Shown here: positions 1 to 9,675 of the stretch, one piece after another
Position numbering within the stretch: the stretch's first letter is position 1
Layout of the letters: every line of letters starts with the position of its first letter
Assembly (NCBI RefSeq): GCF_014842995.1
Contig: NZ_JACYXL010000003.1
Span: forward strand, 496,001-560,000
Reading direction: 5' to 3'
Length of the DNA stretch: 64,000 bases
From: Rhodanobacter sp. 7MK24
Lineage (GTDB): Bacteria > Pseudomonadota > Gammaproteobacteria > Xanthomonadales > Rhodanobacteraceae
Notes under the pieces: model-generated
Told to the model about the DNA's origin: nothing
Databases searched by the model: none
The model's input: only the letters and a program-made list of their open reading frames with translations
Translations under genes and position numbers: made by a program

Positions 1-140
1 TCGCCCTGCGAACGGAAGTCGTGTGCGGTGGCGATGCTGGCGGCTGGCGCGGGCGTGGTCCACTGGTCGGATGCCGTCTGCGCCGTGGCCGCGAGGGACG
101 GCAGGCAGAGCGACAGGAGTGCAAGGCTTCGGATACGCAT
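1..140 (-). CDS. N-terminal fragment of an exported protein (runs off the window)
   Basis: An open frame begins with ATG at 140 and continues to the left edge, so only about 46 residues are visible. It starts MRIRSLALLSLCLPSLAATA followed by Gln, a textbook Sec signal peptide with a cleavage site near residue 20 (ATA-QT). A G-rich ribosome site (GGGGG) lies about five bases upstream. It follows the sigma-54 regulator on the same strand with about 74 bases between, so it could be the last gene of the exporter cluster or an independent gene. The function cannot be told from this fragment. Confidence 0.6.
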   Translation of the reverse strand, partial: MRIRSLALLSLCLPSLAATAQTASDQWTTPAPAASIATAHDFRSQG

Positions 141-214
141 GGGATCCCCCGGTGGAGCAGCGCGAACGTCACGGCAGCTTTCCATGCCGCCACCCTGCCC
201 GCAAGCGACATAGG

Positions 215-1555
<1,341 letters not shown>

Positions 1556-1641
1556 CTTGTTCCTGCACATGTCCGCATGGATGCGGCTCCAAGGGAAAAG
1601 GTTGCCATGACCATCGACCTAGATGCACGAAAAATTCTGCA

Positions 1642-2877
1642 TCACACGCTGCGCGTGGCTACCACGGGCGGTACGCGCGCAGCGCGTAGCGCGGGCGAAA
1701 GCACCGAAAGCTGCCCCAGTACCCACAATACCAAGCCTCCCAGGGGCAGATACCAGAGCGGCAAGCGCGGCAATTCGTAGCGCATCATCAGCAACAGATT
1801 GAGCAGCACAGCCAGCACCGCGCCAAGCACGATGCCCATCGTGACGATCAGTAAATTCTCAGCCTGAAAATAGCGCCGGATGTCGCCGCGCGTGGCACCA
1901 ATAGCGCGGCGGATACCGATGCTGCGCGTACGTTGCTGTACCCAGAAATTCGCCAGCCCAGTGATACCCAGTGCAGTAACGAACAAGAGGCACAGCGCCG
2001 AAGCAACGAGCAGGCCGACCATGGTGGTGTCGCGCTGGAAATAAGCGTCGCGGATCTGCGAATACGTCTGCACCTGATCCTGGTCGATGACGCGTGTGGG
2101 ATCGACCTTGAACAGCGCTGCCTCCGCTGCCTTCAGGATGCGCTCGCGATCACCCGGCGCCCCACGCAGCACATAGACTTCGCTGGTGCTGTCCGGCAAC
2201 TGCGGCGTGATAACGCTCAGGTAGCCATCCCCCATGCCATGCAACTCCGGACGCGCCAACGTAGCGACAACACCAACCACCTGCAAGGCATTGCCGCCCA
2301 GAATCATCACCTTACCGAGTGCATCCTGCCCCGGATAAAGCTTGTCGGCCAGCTCGCGACTGATGATCGCGACGGACGGATTGTTTTTCGCCGTGTATTC
2401 CCCCGGAAGGAAATCGCGCCCCTCCACCAGTTGCAGCCCCAGCGTGCGGAGCAGGCCGGGTGTGCCATCGTAAAAACTGGACAACGGGCAATCGCCCCCC
2501 TTGAACAACGATGACGTGCGCATCGCCTGGTCGAACACCTGCCGACTGGGGCACGCGGGGCCAAACGAGTCGTTACGGTTCAACGGCAACGCACTGCTCA
2601 CCGCCACGGCGGATTCCACGCCTGGAATCGCACGCAATGCCGCGAGATCGGTTTCATGCAATGCCTGCGCGTTCTGCTTGGTGTCGGTGCCGATGCTCTG
2701 GATCGTGGACAGCCCGCTTTCAGCAATCCCCGTAGGCATCAAAACATCCGCGATGCGGTTGGCGATCATGAAAGCCACGTTGCAGACGATGGCGCAGGTA
2801 AGCGCCACCTGCAGCGTCAGCAGCATGGCCGTGAGTTTGTGGTGGCGCAGGGTAGAAAGAATCGGTCGAAGCTGCAT
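1642..2877 (-). CDS. MacB/FtsX-type ABC permease, B type, pair 9
   Basis: The product is 411 residues. One transmembrane helix lies at about 15-38 after the start MQLRPILSTLRHHKL. A periplasmic MacB-PCD-like domain follows to about 280, then three C-terminal helices of the FtsX permease domain with the coupling motif GIRRAIGATRGD. No nucleotide-binding domain is present, so it needs a separate ATPase; the only one in the cluster is at 28034-28759. It starts 12 bases after the A-type partner and ends with the family tail PPVVATRSV. It is closest to the B gene of pair 7. The two share a pair of periplasmic cysteines about 25-30 residues apart (CPSRQ and DCPLS here). The substrate is unknown. 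Confidence 0.9.
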   Translation of the reverse strand: MQLRPILSTLRHHKLTAMLLTLQVALTCAIVCNVAFMIANRIADVLMPTGIAESGLSTIQSIGTDTKQNAQALHETDLAALRAIPGVESAVAVSSALPLNRNDSFGPACPSRQVFDQAMRTSSLFKGGDCPLSSFYDGTPGLLRTLGLQLVEGRDFLPGEYTAKNNPSVAIISRELADKLYPGQDALGKVMILGGNALQVVGVVATLARPELHGMGDGYLSVITPQLPDSTSEVYVLRGAPGDRERILKAAEAALFKVDPTRVIDQDQVQTYSQIRDAYFQRDTTMVGLLVASALCLLFVTALGITGLANFWVQQRTRSIGIRRAIGATRGDIRRYFQAENLLIVTMGIVLGAVLAVLLNLLLMMRYELPRLPLWYLPLGGLVLWVLGQLSVLSPALRAARVPPVVATRSV

Positions 2878-2889
2878 GGCGATCTCCCC

Positions 2890-4200
2890 TCAAAGTGTCT
2901 TGAGTTGCAGCGCGGGCACCACGCGGCAGGCCCGCCACGCGGGAAGCAAGCCAGCCATCGTGCTGGCGAAAACCGCCAACGCCAGCGTCGTCAACAGCAT
3001 CGACGCGTCCATGCGCGCGATGTGGGCGTAGTCGTCGGGTCTGTGCCGCACGCTCCACAGCCCGAGTTCCGAGATCAGCACACCAAGCACGCCGCCGGCC
3101 ACGCCAATGACTGCCGACTCGATGCCGAACTGCACGAAGATGTCACGCCGCCGCGCACCCAGGGCGCGGCGTACGCTGATCTCGCCGCTGCGGCGCAAGA
3201 ACTTCGCCAGCAGCAAGGCCAAGACATTCACCATGCACACGAGCAGGAAGCCCAGCGCCAGCCACATTTGCAGGCGCACGTCGCCGGGCACGAGGTTTTC
3301 GTGCGCCAGCCAGCCCATCAGGCTGTACAACGTGGCATCGGTCGCCGGGCGCTGAAATCGGCCCAGCGATTTCTGCTCTGCGGAGTAGTCGATCAGGAAC
3401 CGCTTGTACGCAGCCGCCTGCGTGGGTCCATCGAGTTGCACCCAGAACTGCAACCATGCAGTGGTTGCGCTGCGCATATCGCCATTGGGCATTTTTCCCC
3501 AACTGTCCACGCTACCGTCGGTGTTCAAATTCAAATCCACTGCCGTGGACAACGGCAGGAAGAACAGGTCGCGGTCGGCGTACCTCTTGGCCCTCTCGTC
3601 GGCATAGAACAAGGGCGACGGATGCCAGTCGGTAGTTATGCCAACCACGCGAAAATCGTTTTCACCCAGCCTGACCATCTTGCCGATGGCATCGGTGTCG
3701 CCGAACAGCTTGCGCGCAAGCGAATCGGCCAGCACCACCACATGCGCGTTGGCCGAATCCTCAGCCTCGTTCCAACTACTGCCATGCTCGAAAGGCACGC
3801 CGAACATGGCGAAGAAATCCACCGTGGTGTAGCGGCCGCTCACGTAGAACGTCCGCAAATCCGCAGCCGCTGGACGCACCAGCAAATAACCCGCCGCCAG
3901 CGCCGCCTGCCGCCGGGCACGATGCGCCTTGAGCAAGGCCATCGCATCCGGCCAGGTGAGGTGGTCGGAGGGATCATAACCATTGGCGAAAAAGTTGCCC
4001 TTGAGCGGCAACGGATTGAGATGCGGCACATACAGCTGTGCGCTGCGCCCAGGCATCGGATCGTCGGTCATCACATGCAGCACCGTGAGCATGGTCATCG
4101 ACGCTCCGATACCCAATCCGATCGCCAGAACCATCAGGCCGGTGAGGATCGGCGTGCGCTTGAGGCTGCGCCAGGCCAGGTCGAGGTAATAGCCAAACAT
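2890..4200 (-). CDS. MacB/FtsX-type ABC permease, A type, pair 9
   Basis: The product is 436 residues from the start MFGYYLDLAWRSLKR at 4200. An upstream in-frame start is possible, but this one matches all A-type paralogs. It has an N-terminal helix at about 18-42, a periplasmic domain with the A-type signatures ARKLFG and FFMFGVPF-like segments, then three C-terminal helices with the motif VRRALGARRRDI. It has no ATPase domain. It is strikingly similar to the A gene of pair 7 (both share MTDDP, PGRSAQLY, LTWPDAMALLKAHR), whereas pair 8 between them is more distant. The periplasmic cysteine pair seen in six other A genes is missing here. It precedes its B partner by 12 bases. Confidence 0.9.
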   Translation of the reverse strand: MFGYYLDLAWRSLKRTPILTGLMVLAIGLGIGASMTMLTVLHVMTDDPMPGRSAQLYVPHLNPLPLKGNFFANGYDPSDHLTWPDAMALLKAHRARRQAALAAGYLLVRPAAADLRTFYVSGRYTTVDFFAMFGVPFEHGSSWNEAEDSANAHVVVLADSLARKLFGDTDAIGKMVRLGENDFRVVGITTDWHPSPLFYADERAKRYADRDLFFLPLSTAVDLNLNTDGSVDSWGKMPNGDMRSATTAWLQFWVQLDGPTQAAAYKRFLIDYSAEQKSLGRFQRPATDATLYSLMGWLAHENLVPGDVRLQMWLALGFLLVCMVNVLALLLAKFLRRSGEISVRRALGARRRDIFVQFGIESAVIGVAGGVLGVLISELGLWSVRHRPDDYAHIARMDASMLLTTLALAVFASTMAGLLPAWRACRVVPALQLKTL

Positions 4201-4310
4201 ATGTCGCTCCCTTTCGCTTTCCCACGGGAATGCACCGTGCGGTCGATGGCTCATAGCTTCGATCTAGCGCCAGTGCACTCGCGCATTGGCACGCTCCTTC
4301 TAGCCGACCT

Positions 4311-5537
4311 TCATACCGACCGCGTCGCCACCACCGGTGGCACGCGCGCAGCGCGCAATGCGGGCCCGAGCACGGCGAGCTGGCCTAGCAGCCACAGCAC
4401 GACGGCGCCCGTAGCCAGCCACGCCAGCGGCATGTGCGCCAACTCGTAGCGCTGCATCAGCCACAGGTTCAATCCGACCGCACCGAGCGAGCCGATCACG
4501 ATGCCGGCGGTGACGATCAACAGGTTCTCGAACTGGAAGTAGCGCAGGATGTCGCGCCGCGTGGCACCGATGGCGCGGCGGATGCCGATCTGCCGGGTGC
4601 GCTGCTGAACCCAGAAACTGGACAGACCCACCACGCCAAGCGCGGTCAGTGCCAGCAGGCAGCTCGTGACCACCACCAGCACCCAGATCATGGCGCGGTC
4701 GCCGTGGTAGAAGTCCGAGACGGTATCGGAATAGATGTGATCTTCGGTGACCATGCGCAGTGGATCGATGCGGGTGAGCACCTCGGGCAAATCGCGCTTT
4801 ACCGCACCGCGCGCACCCGGCTTTACACGCAATACGTAAAGACCGCCCCGTACCATGGCCACAGGCAGGATGAAGCTGCGGTCGATGCCTTGCGCATTGT
4901 TGATTTGCGGATTGAGCAAGTGGTCCACCACGCCTACCACTTGGAGGGCATCCTTACCGTTGCTGTCTTGCCAGAAGGTCTTCCCCAGTGGATCCTGGCC
5001 CGGCCACAGTTCTTCGGCCAACGTACGCGTGATGATGGCTACCGTCGGCGGCAGCTGACCTTTCTTGAACGGATCATAGTCAACGTGTTCCTTCGGCAGG
5101 AAGTCGCGTCCTTCTGACACCTTGATGCCAAGGGTGCGGAGCATGCCGGGCGATCCCATGTACTCGACGACGTTGTCCAAACTGCTTCCCTTGTCGCCAG
5201 ATCGGCGATACACGGATCTACTGAACATGTCGCCGGACAACGGCAACCCGCTGGTCGTCACCACCGATTCGACACCGGGCATGCCTTGCAACGCGGCCAT
5301 ATCCGCAGCCGTATCGTCTCCTGCCTTGCCTCCCTGTCCCAGATCGAGACCACTGGTTTGGGCCCACACCAGTTCGTTGTCGGATACACCGGTAGGAGCG
5401 CGTATGGCCGCCACGCGATCTCCTATCAGAAACAATGCGTTGGTGACGATGGCGCAAGTCAGCGCGATTTCCAGCGCTACTAGAACAACGGTGGTCTTGT
5501 GGTGCTTCAGTGCGGAAATGATCGGATGCATGGTCAT
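4311..5537 (-). CDS. MacB/FtsX-type ABC permease, B type, pair 8
   Basis: The product is 408 residues, starting MTMHPIISALKHHKTT at 5537; a start at the second Met (5531) is equally possible. The layout is one helix, a periplasmic domain of about 240 residues, and three C-terminal helices with GIRRAIGATRRDILRYFQ. The start lies only four bases after the stop of the A partner, which suggests translational coupling. The tail is VPPVVATRSV. Unlike the B genes of pairs 7 and 9, it lacks the two periplasmic cysteines. The substrate is unknown, and transport needs an external ATPase. Confidence 0.9.
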   Translation of the reverse strand: MTMHPIISALKHHKTTVVLVALEIALTCAIVTNALFLIGDRVAAIRAPTGVSDNELVWAQTSGLDLGQGGKAGDDTAADMAALQGMPGVESVVTTSGLPLSGDMFSRSVYRRSGDKGSSLDNVVEYMGSPGMLRTLGIKVSEGRDFLPKEHVDYDPFKKGQLPPTVAIITRTLAEELWPGQDPLGKTFWQDSNGKDALQVVGVVDHLLNPQINNAQGIDRSFILPVAMVRGGLYVLRVKPGARGAVKRDLPEVLTRIDPLRMVTEDHIYSDTVSDFYHGDRAMIWVLVVVTSCLLALTALGVVGLSSFWVQQRTRQIGIRRAIGATRRDILRYFQFENLLIVTAGIVIGSLGAVGLNLWLMQRYELAHMPLAWLATGAVVLWLLGQLAVLGPALRAARVPPVVATRSV

Positions 5538-5541
5538 GGCC

Positions 5542-6855
5542 TCACTGCGTCTTGAGCAAACGGGCCGGTACGATGCGGCAGGCGCGCCACGCCGGAAACA
5601 AGGCCGCCAGCAAGGTGGCACACACCGCAAGTGCAATGGTGGCGCCGAGCATCGCCCCATCCATGTGCGCCAACGCGGCGTATTCCACCGGCTGCTGACG
5701 CACGATCCACAAGCCGAGGGCTGCAAGAAGCAGCCCGGCGACACCACCTGCCGCTCCCACCAGTGATGCCTCCACCAGCAATTGCGCGAACACCGCGCGC
5801 TTCGACGCCCCCATCGCGCGACGCACGGAAAGCTCACCACCGCGGCGCAGGAACTTGACCAGCAGCATGGCCACCGTGTTGACCAGGCATACCAGCAGGA
5901 AGCCCAGCGCCAGCAGCGTTTGCAATTGCACGCTGCCGGGCAACACATGGTTGTAGTCCAGCCATGCCATCACATCACGCAGGCGTGTGTTCGGCGACCG
6001 CGCAAAGCGGCCGAGTGCTTTTTGCTGTTCCGAATAATTGACGAGGAACTCGCGGTAGGCGGCGACCTGCGCTGGCGTGTCCAGCTCCACCCAGAGAGTC
6101 ATCCAGCCGCAAGCAGTCGCCTTGCGCATGTCGTTGTCGTCAGGAAAATATCCGCCACCCCAGCAAGTGATGCTGTTGTAGGTACTGAGTTTCAAATCCA
6201 GCCCGGCATGCAAGGGCAGATACACCTGTTCCGGTTGGTTGGTGTAGTTGCCCATGCCCAGATCGTAGAAATGCGGCGATGGGTTCCATTGGTCGATCAC
6301 GCCAACGACGCGGAAGGCGTACTTGCCAAGCTGCAACATCCGGCCGACGGCATGTGGCGTACCGTAGAGCTTGTCGGCCAGATCACGCGCTATCACCGCT
6401 ACGCGGGAACGCTGCTCGTCGTCGCGTGCCGTCCAGCCACTGCCGTCAACGAAAGGCACATCGAACATCGGAAAAAAATCTGCTGTGGTGGATCGCAGTG
6501 GAACGAAAAAGGCGTGCGAAGCGCCTTGTGGCGGAATCACCGTCACGCGCCCCCCGCTCATCGCAACCTTGTGCACACCCTCACTGGCATGCAGCAGGTT
6601 CATCGCATCGATCCATGTCAGTTGATCCGGCGGATCGGGTGTCGTGTTGTCGCTGTCCATGGGACGCGGATCGACCTGCGGATAGAACAGTTGTCCGCTT
6701 CGCCCCGGTATCGGATCGGCCGTCATCACGTGCAGCACGGTGATCATCGTCATGCTCGCGCCGATACCCAGTGCGATGGCCAGCACCATCAACGCGGTCA
6801 GCACCCTGTTGCGCTTGAGGCTGCGCCATGCCAGGTCGAGGTAGTAGCCGAGCAT
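5542..6855 (-). CDS. MacB/FtsX-type ABC permease, A type, pair 8
   Basis: The product is 437 residues from the start MLGYYLDLAWRSLKRNR at 6855, which matches the paralogs better than the longer open frame. It has an N-terminal helix (LTALMVLAIALGIGASMTM), a periplasmic domain, and a C-terminal FtsX domain with VRRAMGASKRAVFAQ. It carries the cysteine pair of the A family (TCWGGG and ACGWM, about 18 residues apart) just before the WVELD segment, a likely periplasmic disulfide loop. A CCTCTCCC/GGGAGAGG hairpin separates it from pair 7 upstream. Confidence 0.9.
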   Translation of the reverse strand: MLGYYLDLAWRSLKRNRVLTALMVLAIALGIGASMTMITVLHVMTADPIPGRSGQLFYPQVDPRPMDSDNTTPDPPDQLTWIDAMNLLHASEGVHKVAMSGGRVTVIPPQGASHAFFVPLRSTTADFFPMFDVPFVDGSGWTARDDEQRSRVAVIARDLADKLYGTPHAVGRMLQLGKYAFRVVGVIDQWNPSPHFYDLGMGNYTNQPEQVYLPLHAGLDLKLSTYNSITCWGGGYFPDDNDMRKATACGWMTLWVELDTPAQVAAYREFLVNYSEQQKALGRFARSPNTRLRDVMAWLDYNHVLPGSVQLQTLLALGFLLVCLVNTVAMLLVKFLRRGGELSVRRAMGASKRAVFAQLLVEASLVGAAGGVAGLLLAALGLWIVRQQPVEYAALAHMDGAMLGATIALAVCATLLAALFPAWRACRIVPARLLKTQ

Positions 6856-6879
6856 TCCTGTCTCCCTCAATCGCACCGT

Positions 6880-6900
6880 CCTCTCCCACCGCGGGAGAGG
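6880..6900. repeat. inter-pair hairpin CCTCTCCC/GGGAGAGG
   Basis: There is a perfect 8-base inverted repeat with a five-base loop (accgc) in the 52-base gap between pair 7 (stop at 6908) and pair 8 (start at 6855). In the transcript it would form a compact GC-rich stem. It has no T-tract, so it may be an RNA processing or stabilising element rather than a strict terminator. The same core recurs at several other pair boundaries. Confidence 0.7.
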
Positions 6901-6907
6901 AGAAAAA

Positions 6908-8140
6908 TCACACGCTTCTCGTCGCCACCACCGGTTGCACCGCCGCCGCACGCCGCGCAGGCGACAGCACCGAAAGCTGGCCCAGCGCCCACAGTGCCAG
7001 CGCGCCGACCGGCAGGTACCACAATGGCAGGCGTGGCAGTTCGTACTGCGTCATCAGCAGCAGGTTCAGACCGATGGCCAGCAGTGCGCCGATCGCCACG
7101 CCGGCGGTAACGATCAGGAAATTCTCGGCCTGGAAGTAGTGCAGGATGTCGCCGCGCGTTGCACCGATGGCACGACGGATGCCGATGCTGCGCGTGCGCT
7201 GCTGCACCCAGAAATTCGCCAGCCCGGCGATGCCCAGCGCGGTAACGAACAGCAGGCCTAGCGCGGAAGCGATCAGCAGGCCGATCATGGTGGTGTCGCG
7301 CTGGAAGTAGCCGCGGCGGATCTGCGTGTAGGTCTGCATCTGCTGGGGATCGACGATGCGGTTGGGGTTGGCCTGGAGCAACGCGGCTTCGGCGGCCGTG
7401 AGCACGCGCTGGCGATCCTGCGGCGCGCTGCGCAACACGTAGGTGACGCCGGTGTCGTCGGGCCGTTGCGGCCAGATCATGCTGTCGGCGTCGACGCCCG
7501 GCTTGCGCAAGGCAGGCCGCAGCAGGGTATCCACGATGCCGACGATGCGGATGAAATTGTCGCCGTCGTACATGTTCTGCCCCAGCGCCGGCCGCCCCGG
7601 ATACAGCTTCTCCGCCAACGCACGCGTGACGATCGCAACCGCGGGCTTGCCCTTGCTCACGTATTCGCCTGGCAGGAAATCGCGCCCTGCAACGAGATGC
7701 AGGCCCAACGTGACGATCAATCCCGGCGTACCGTCGTACAAGGCAGGTTGCACGCAGCCGCTGCCATCGATCGAATTGAGCTGTATCGCCCGATCCAGCG
7801 CCTGCTTGCTGGGGCAGATGCCACTGGACGACTCGTTCTGGTTCAGCGGCAACGAATAACTGACCGCCGCGGCGGAACGCACCCCGGGAATCGCGCGCAA
7901 GGCCGCCAGATCAGTCGTTTGCCGCGCCTGCATGTTTTCGCCTTTTCCGATGCCGACGCTGTGGATCACCGACAGTTCGTTCTCAGCGATACCGGTTGGC
8001 ACGCTGATGCGTTGCACGCGCTTGGCCACCATGAAGGCCACGTTGCAGACGATGGCGCAGGTGAAGGCCACCTGCAGGGTCAGCAAGGTGGCGGTGAGCT
8101 TGTGGTGGCGCAGGGTGGAAAGGATGGGTCGGATTTGCAT
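6908..8140 (-). CDS. MacB/FtsX-type ABC permease, B type, pair 7
   Basis: The product is 410 residues, starting MQIRPILSTLRHHKLTA. The first helix contains FTCAIVCNVAFMV. The periplasmic domain has a cysteine pair (GICPSKQ and SGCVQP) shared with the B gene of pair 9. The C-terminal FtsX domain has GIRRAIGATRGDILHYFQAE. The tail is QPVVATRSV. Unlike most pairs, where A and B are about 10 bases apart, 142 bases including a REP-like element lie between it and its A partner, so coupling is probably lost. Confidence 0.9.
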   Translation of the reverse strand: MQIRPILSTLRHHKLTATLLTLQVAFTCAIVCNVAFMVAKRVQRISVPTGIAENELSVIHSVGIGKGENMQARQTTDLAALRAIPGVRSAAAVSYSLPLNQNESSSGICPSKQALDRAIQLNSIDGSGCVQPALYDGTPGLIVTLGLHLVAGRDFLPGEYVSKGKPAVAIVTRALAEKLYPGRPALGQNMYDGDNFIRIVGIVDTLLRPALRKPGVDADSMIWPQRPDDTGVTYVLRSAPQDRQRVLTAAEAALLQANPNRIVDPQQMQTYTQIRRGYFQRDTTMIGLLIASALGLLFVTALGIAGLANFWVQQRTRSIGIRRAIGATRGDILHYFQAENFLIVTAGVAIGALLAIGLNLLLMTQYELPRLPLWYLPVGALALWALGQLSVLSPARRAAAVQPVVATRSV

Positions 8141-8162
8141 GGTCAGCCCCGTGATGCATTCG

Positions 8163-8254
8163 TACCGTCATTCCGGCGCAAGCCGGAATCCAGCGGCCGT
8201 GTGGTCTGTACAGGCGTGGTCGCCACTGGACCCCGGCTTGCGCCGGGAGGACGA
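8163..8254. repeat. REP/BIME-like inverted repeat element
   Basis: Two hairpins face each other. ATTCCGGC-gcaa-GCCGGAAT lies at 8170-8189 and CCCGGC-ttgc-GCCGGG at 8232-8247. The outer flanks TCATTCCGG...AATCCAG and CTGGA...CCGGG are themselves roughly inverted. This is the typical dispersed REP/BIME style repeat of high-G+C proteobacteria. It sits between the A and B genes of pair 7, the only pair so interrupted. Confidence 0.8.
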
Positions 8255-8282
8255 ACATGAGAAATGGCGATGCTTCGCGCCA

Positions 8283-9593
8283 TCACATCGCTTTCAGTTG
8301 CAGCGCCGGCGGCACGCGGCAGGCACGCCACGCCGGCAGCAGGCCGGCCAATACGCTGGCGACGACGGCGAACATGAGCGTGCCCAGCAGCATCGATGCG
8401 TCCATCTGCGCCAGTCTGGCGTAGTCGTCCGGGCGCTGGCGGATGCTCCACAAGCCCAGCTGCGCAATGGCCACGCCCAGCGCGCCACCGGCCACGCCGA
8501 TCAGCGCCGACTCAATGCCCAGCTGCACGAAGATGTCGCGCCGCCGGGCGCCCAGTGCACGGCGCACGCTGATCTCGCCGCTGCGGCGCAGGAACTTCGC
8601 CAACAGCAGCGCCACGATGTTGACCATGCACACGAACAGGAAACCCAGCGCCAGCCACAGCTGCAAACGCACGTCGTTGGGCACCAGATTCTCGTGCGCC
8701 AGCCAGCCCATCAGGCTGTACAGCTTCGCGTTGGTCGGCGGCCGCTGGAAACGACCCAGCGCCTTTTGCTGCGCGGAGTAGTCGACAAGGTACTGCCGAT
8801 ATGCCGCGATCTGTGCCGGCGTATCCAGTTGCGCCCAGAACTGCAGCCAGCTCATGTTCGCGCTGGTCAGCGCAGTCTCGTCGCCCTTGGCCCAGCCAGA
8901 CCGATTGCCGCTGACCTGCAACTTCTGGCTCACCGCCGCCGAGAGCGGCAGAAAGAACAGATCGGCGTCGCTGTATTGGGTGCCGGTCTGGTCGGCATAG
9001 AACAGAGGCTTCGGCACCCAATGGGCGGCGACGCCGATCACACGGAAGTCGTGCTCGCCCAAGCGCACCGTCTGGCCGACCGCGTTGCCCGTACCGAACA
9101 ACTTGCGCGCCAGCGTTTCGGTCAGCACCACCACTTGCGCTGCGGCCGCATCGTCTGCCGCGCTCCAGCCGCCGCCGCGCTCGAACGGCACGCCGAACAG
9201 CGCGAAGAAGTCTGCTGTGGCGTAGCGCCCGTTCACATAGAAAGGACGCAGATCGCTGCGACCCGGCCACAGCAGCAACGAGCCGCCCGCCATCGCCGCC
9301 TGCCGCACGCCGCGATGGGCTTTGAGCAGCGCCATCGCATCGGGCCAGGTCAGATCGTCGGTGGGATTGGGACTGTCGTCTCTTAGTTTGTACTCAAGCG
9401 GCAGCGGATCGAGATGCGGCGTGTACAGCTGCGCGCTACGCCCCGGCAGCGGATCGTCGGTCATCACGTGCAGCACGGTCAGCATCGTCATCGACGCGCC
9501 GATGCCGAGCCCGGTTGCCAGCACCATCAGGCCGGTGAGGATCGGCGTGCGCTTCAGGCTGCGCAGTGCGAGATTCAGGTAGTAACCGAGCAT
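8283..9593 (-). CDS. MacB/FtsX-type ABC permease, A type, pair 7
   Basis: The product is 436 residues from the start MLGYYLNLALRSLKRTP at 9593. It has an N-terminal helix, a periplasmic domain with the A-type segments ARKLFG and DYSAQQKALGRFQ, and a C-terminal FtsX domain with VRRALGARRRDIFVQ. It lacks the periplasmic cysteine pair seen in six A paralogs, like the A gene of pair 9, its closest relative. It is the first permease downstream of the hydrolase gene; the gap of 82 bases carries no obvious promoter. Confidence 0.9.
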   Translation of the reverse strand: MLGYYLNLALRSLKRTPILTGLMVLATGLGIGASMTMLTVLHVMTDDPLPGRSAQLYTPHLDPLPLEYKLRDDSPNPTDDLTWPDAMALLKAHRGVRQAAMAGGSLLLWPGRSDLRPFYVNGRYATADFFALFGVPFERGGGWSAADDAAAAQVVVLTETLARKLFGTGNAVGQTVRLGEHDFRVIGVAAHWVPKPLFYADQTGTQYSDADLFFLPLSAAVSQKLQVSGNRSGWAKGDETALTSANMSWLQFWAQLDTPAQIAAYRQYLVDYSAQQKALGRFQRPPTNAKLYSLMGWLAHENLVPNDVRLQLWLALGFLFVCMVNIVALLLAKFLRRSGEISVRRALGARRRDIFVQLGIESALIGVAGGALGVAIAQLGLWSIRQRPDDYARLAQMDASMLLGTLMFAVVASVLAGLLPAWRACRVPPALQLKAM

Positions 9594-9675
9594 TGGTTCC
9601 CCGTCCAGATGCTTACTACAGACTTCTCCCGAGGCCGCCCGCGATGCCGAAGCATCGCGGGAACCTCGCCCAGGA

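Noticed and set aside
2656-4449. Plus-strand frame of about 600 codons opposite pair 9
   Set aside because: It is antisense to an A-type permease with paralogs; composition is typical of a shadow frame.
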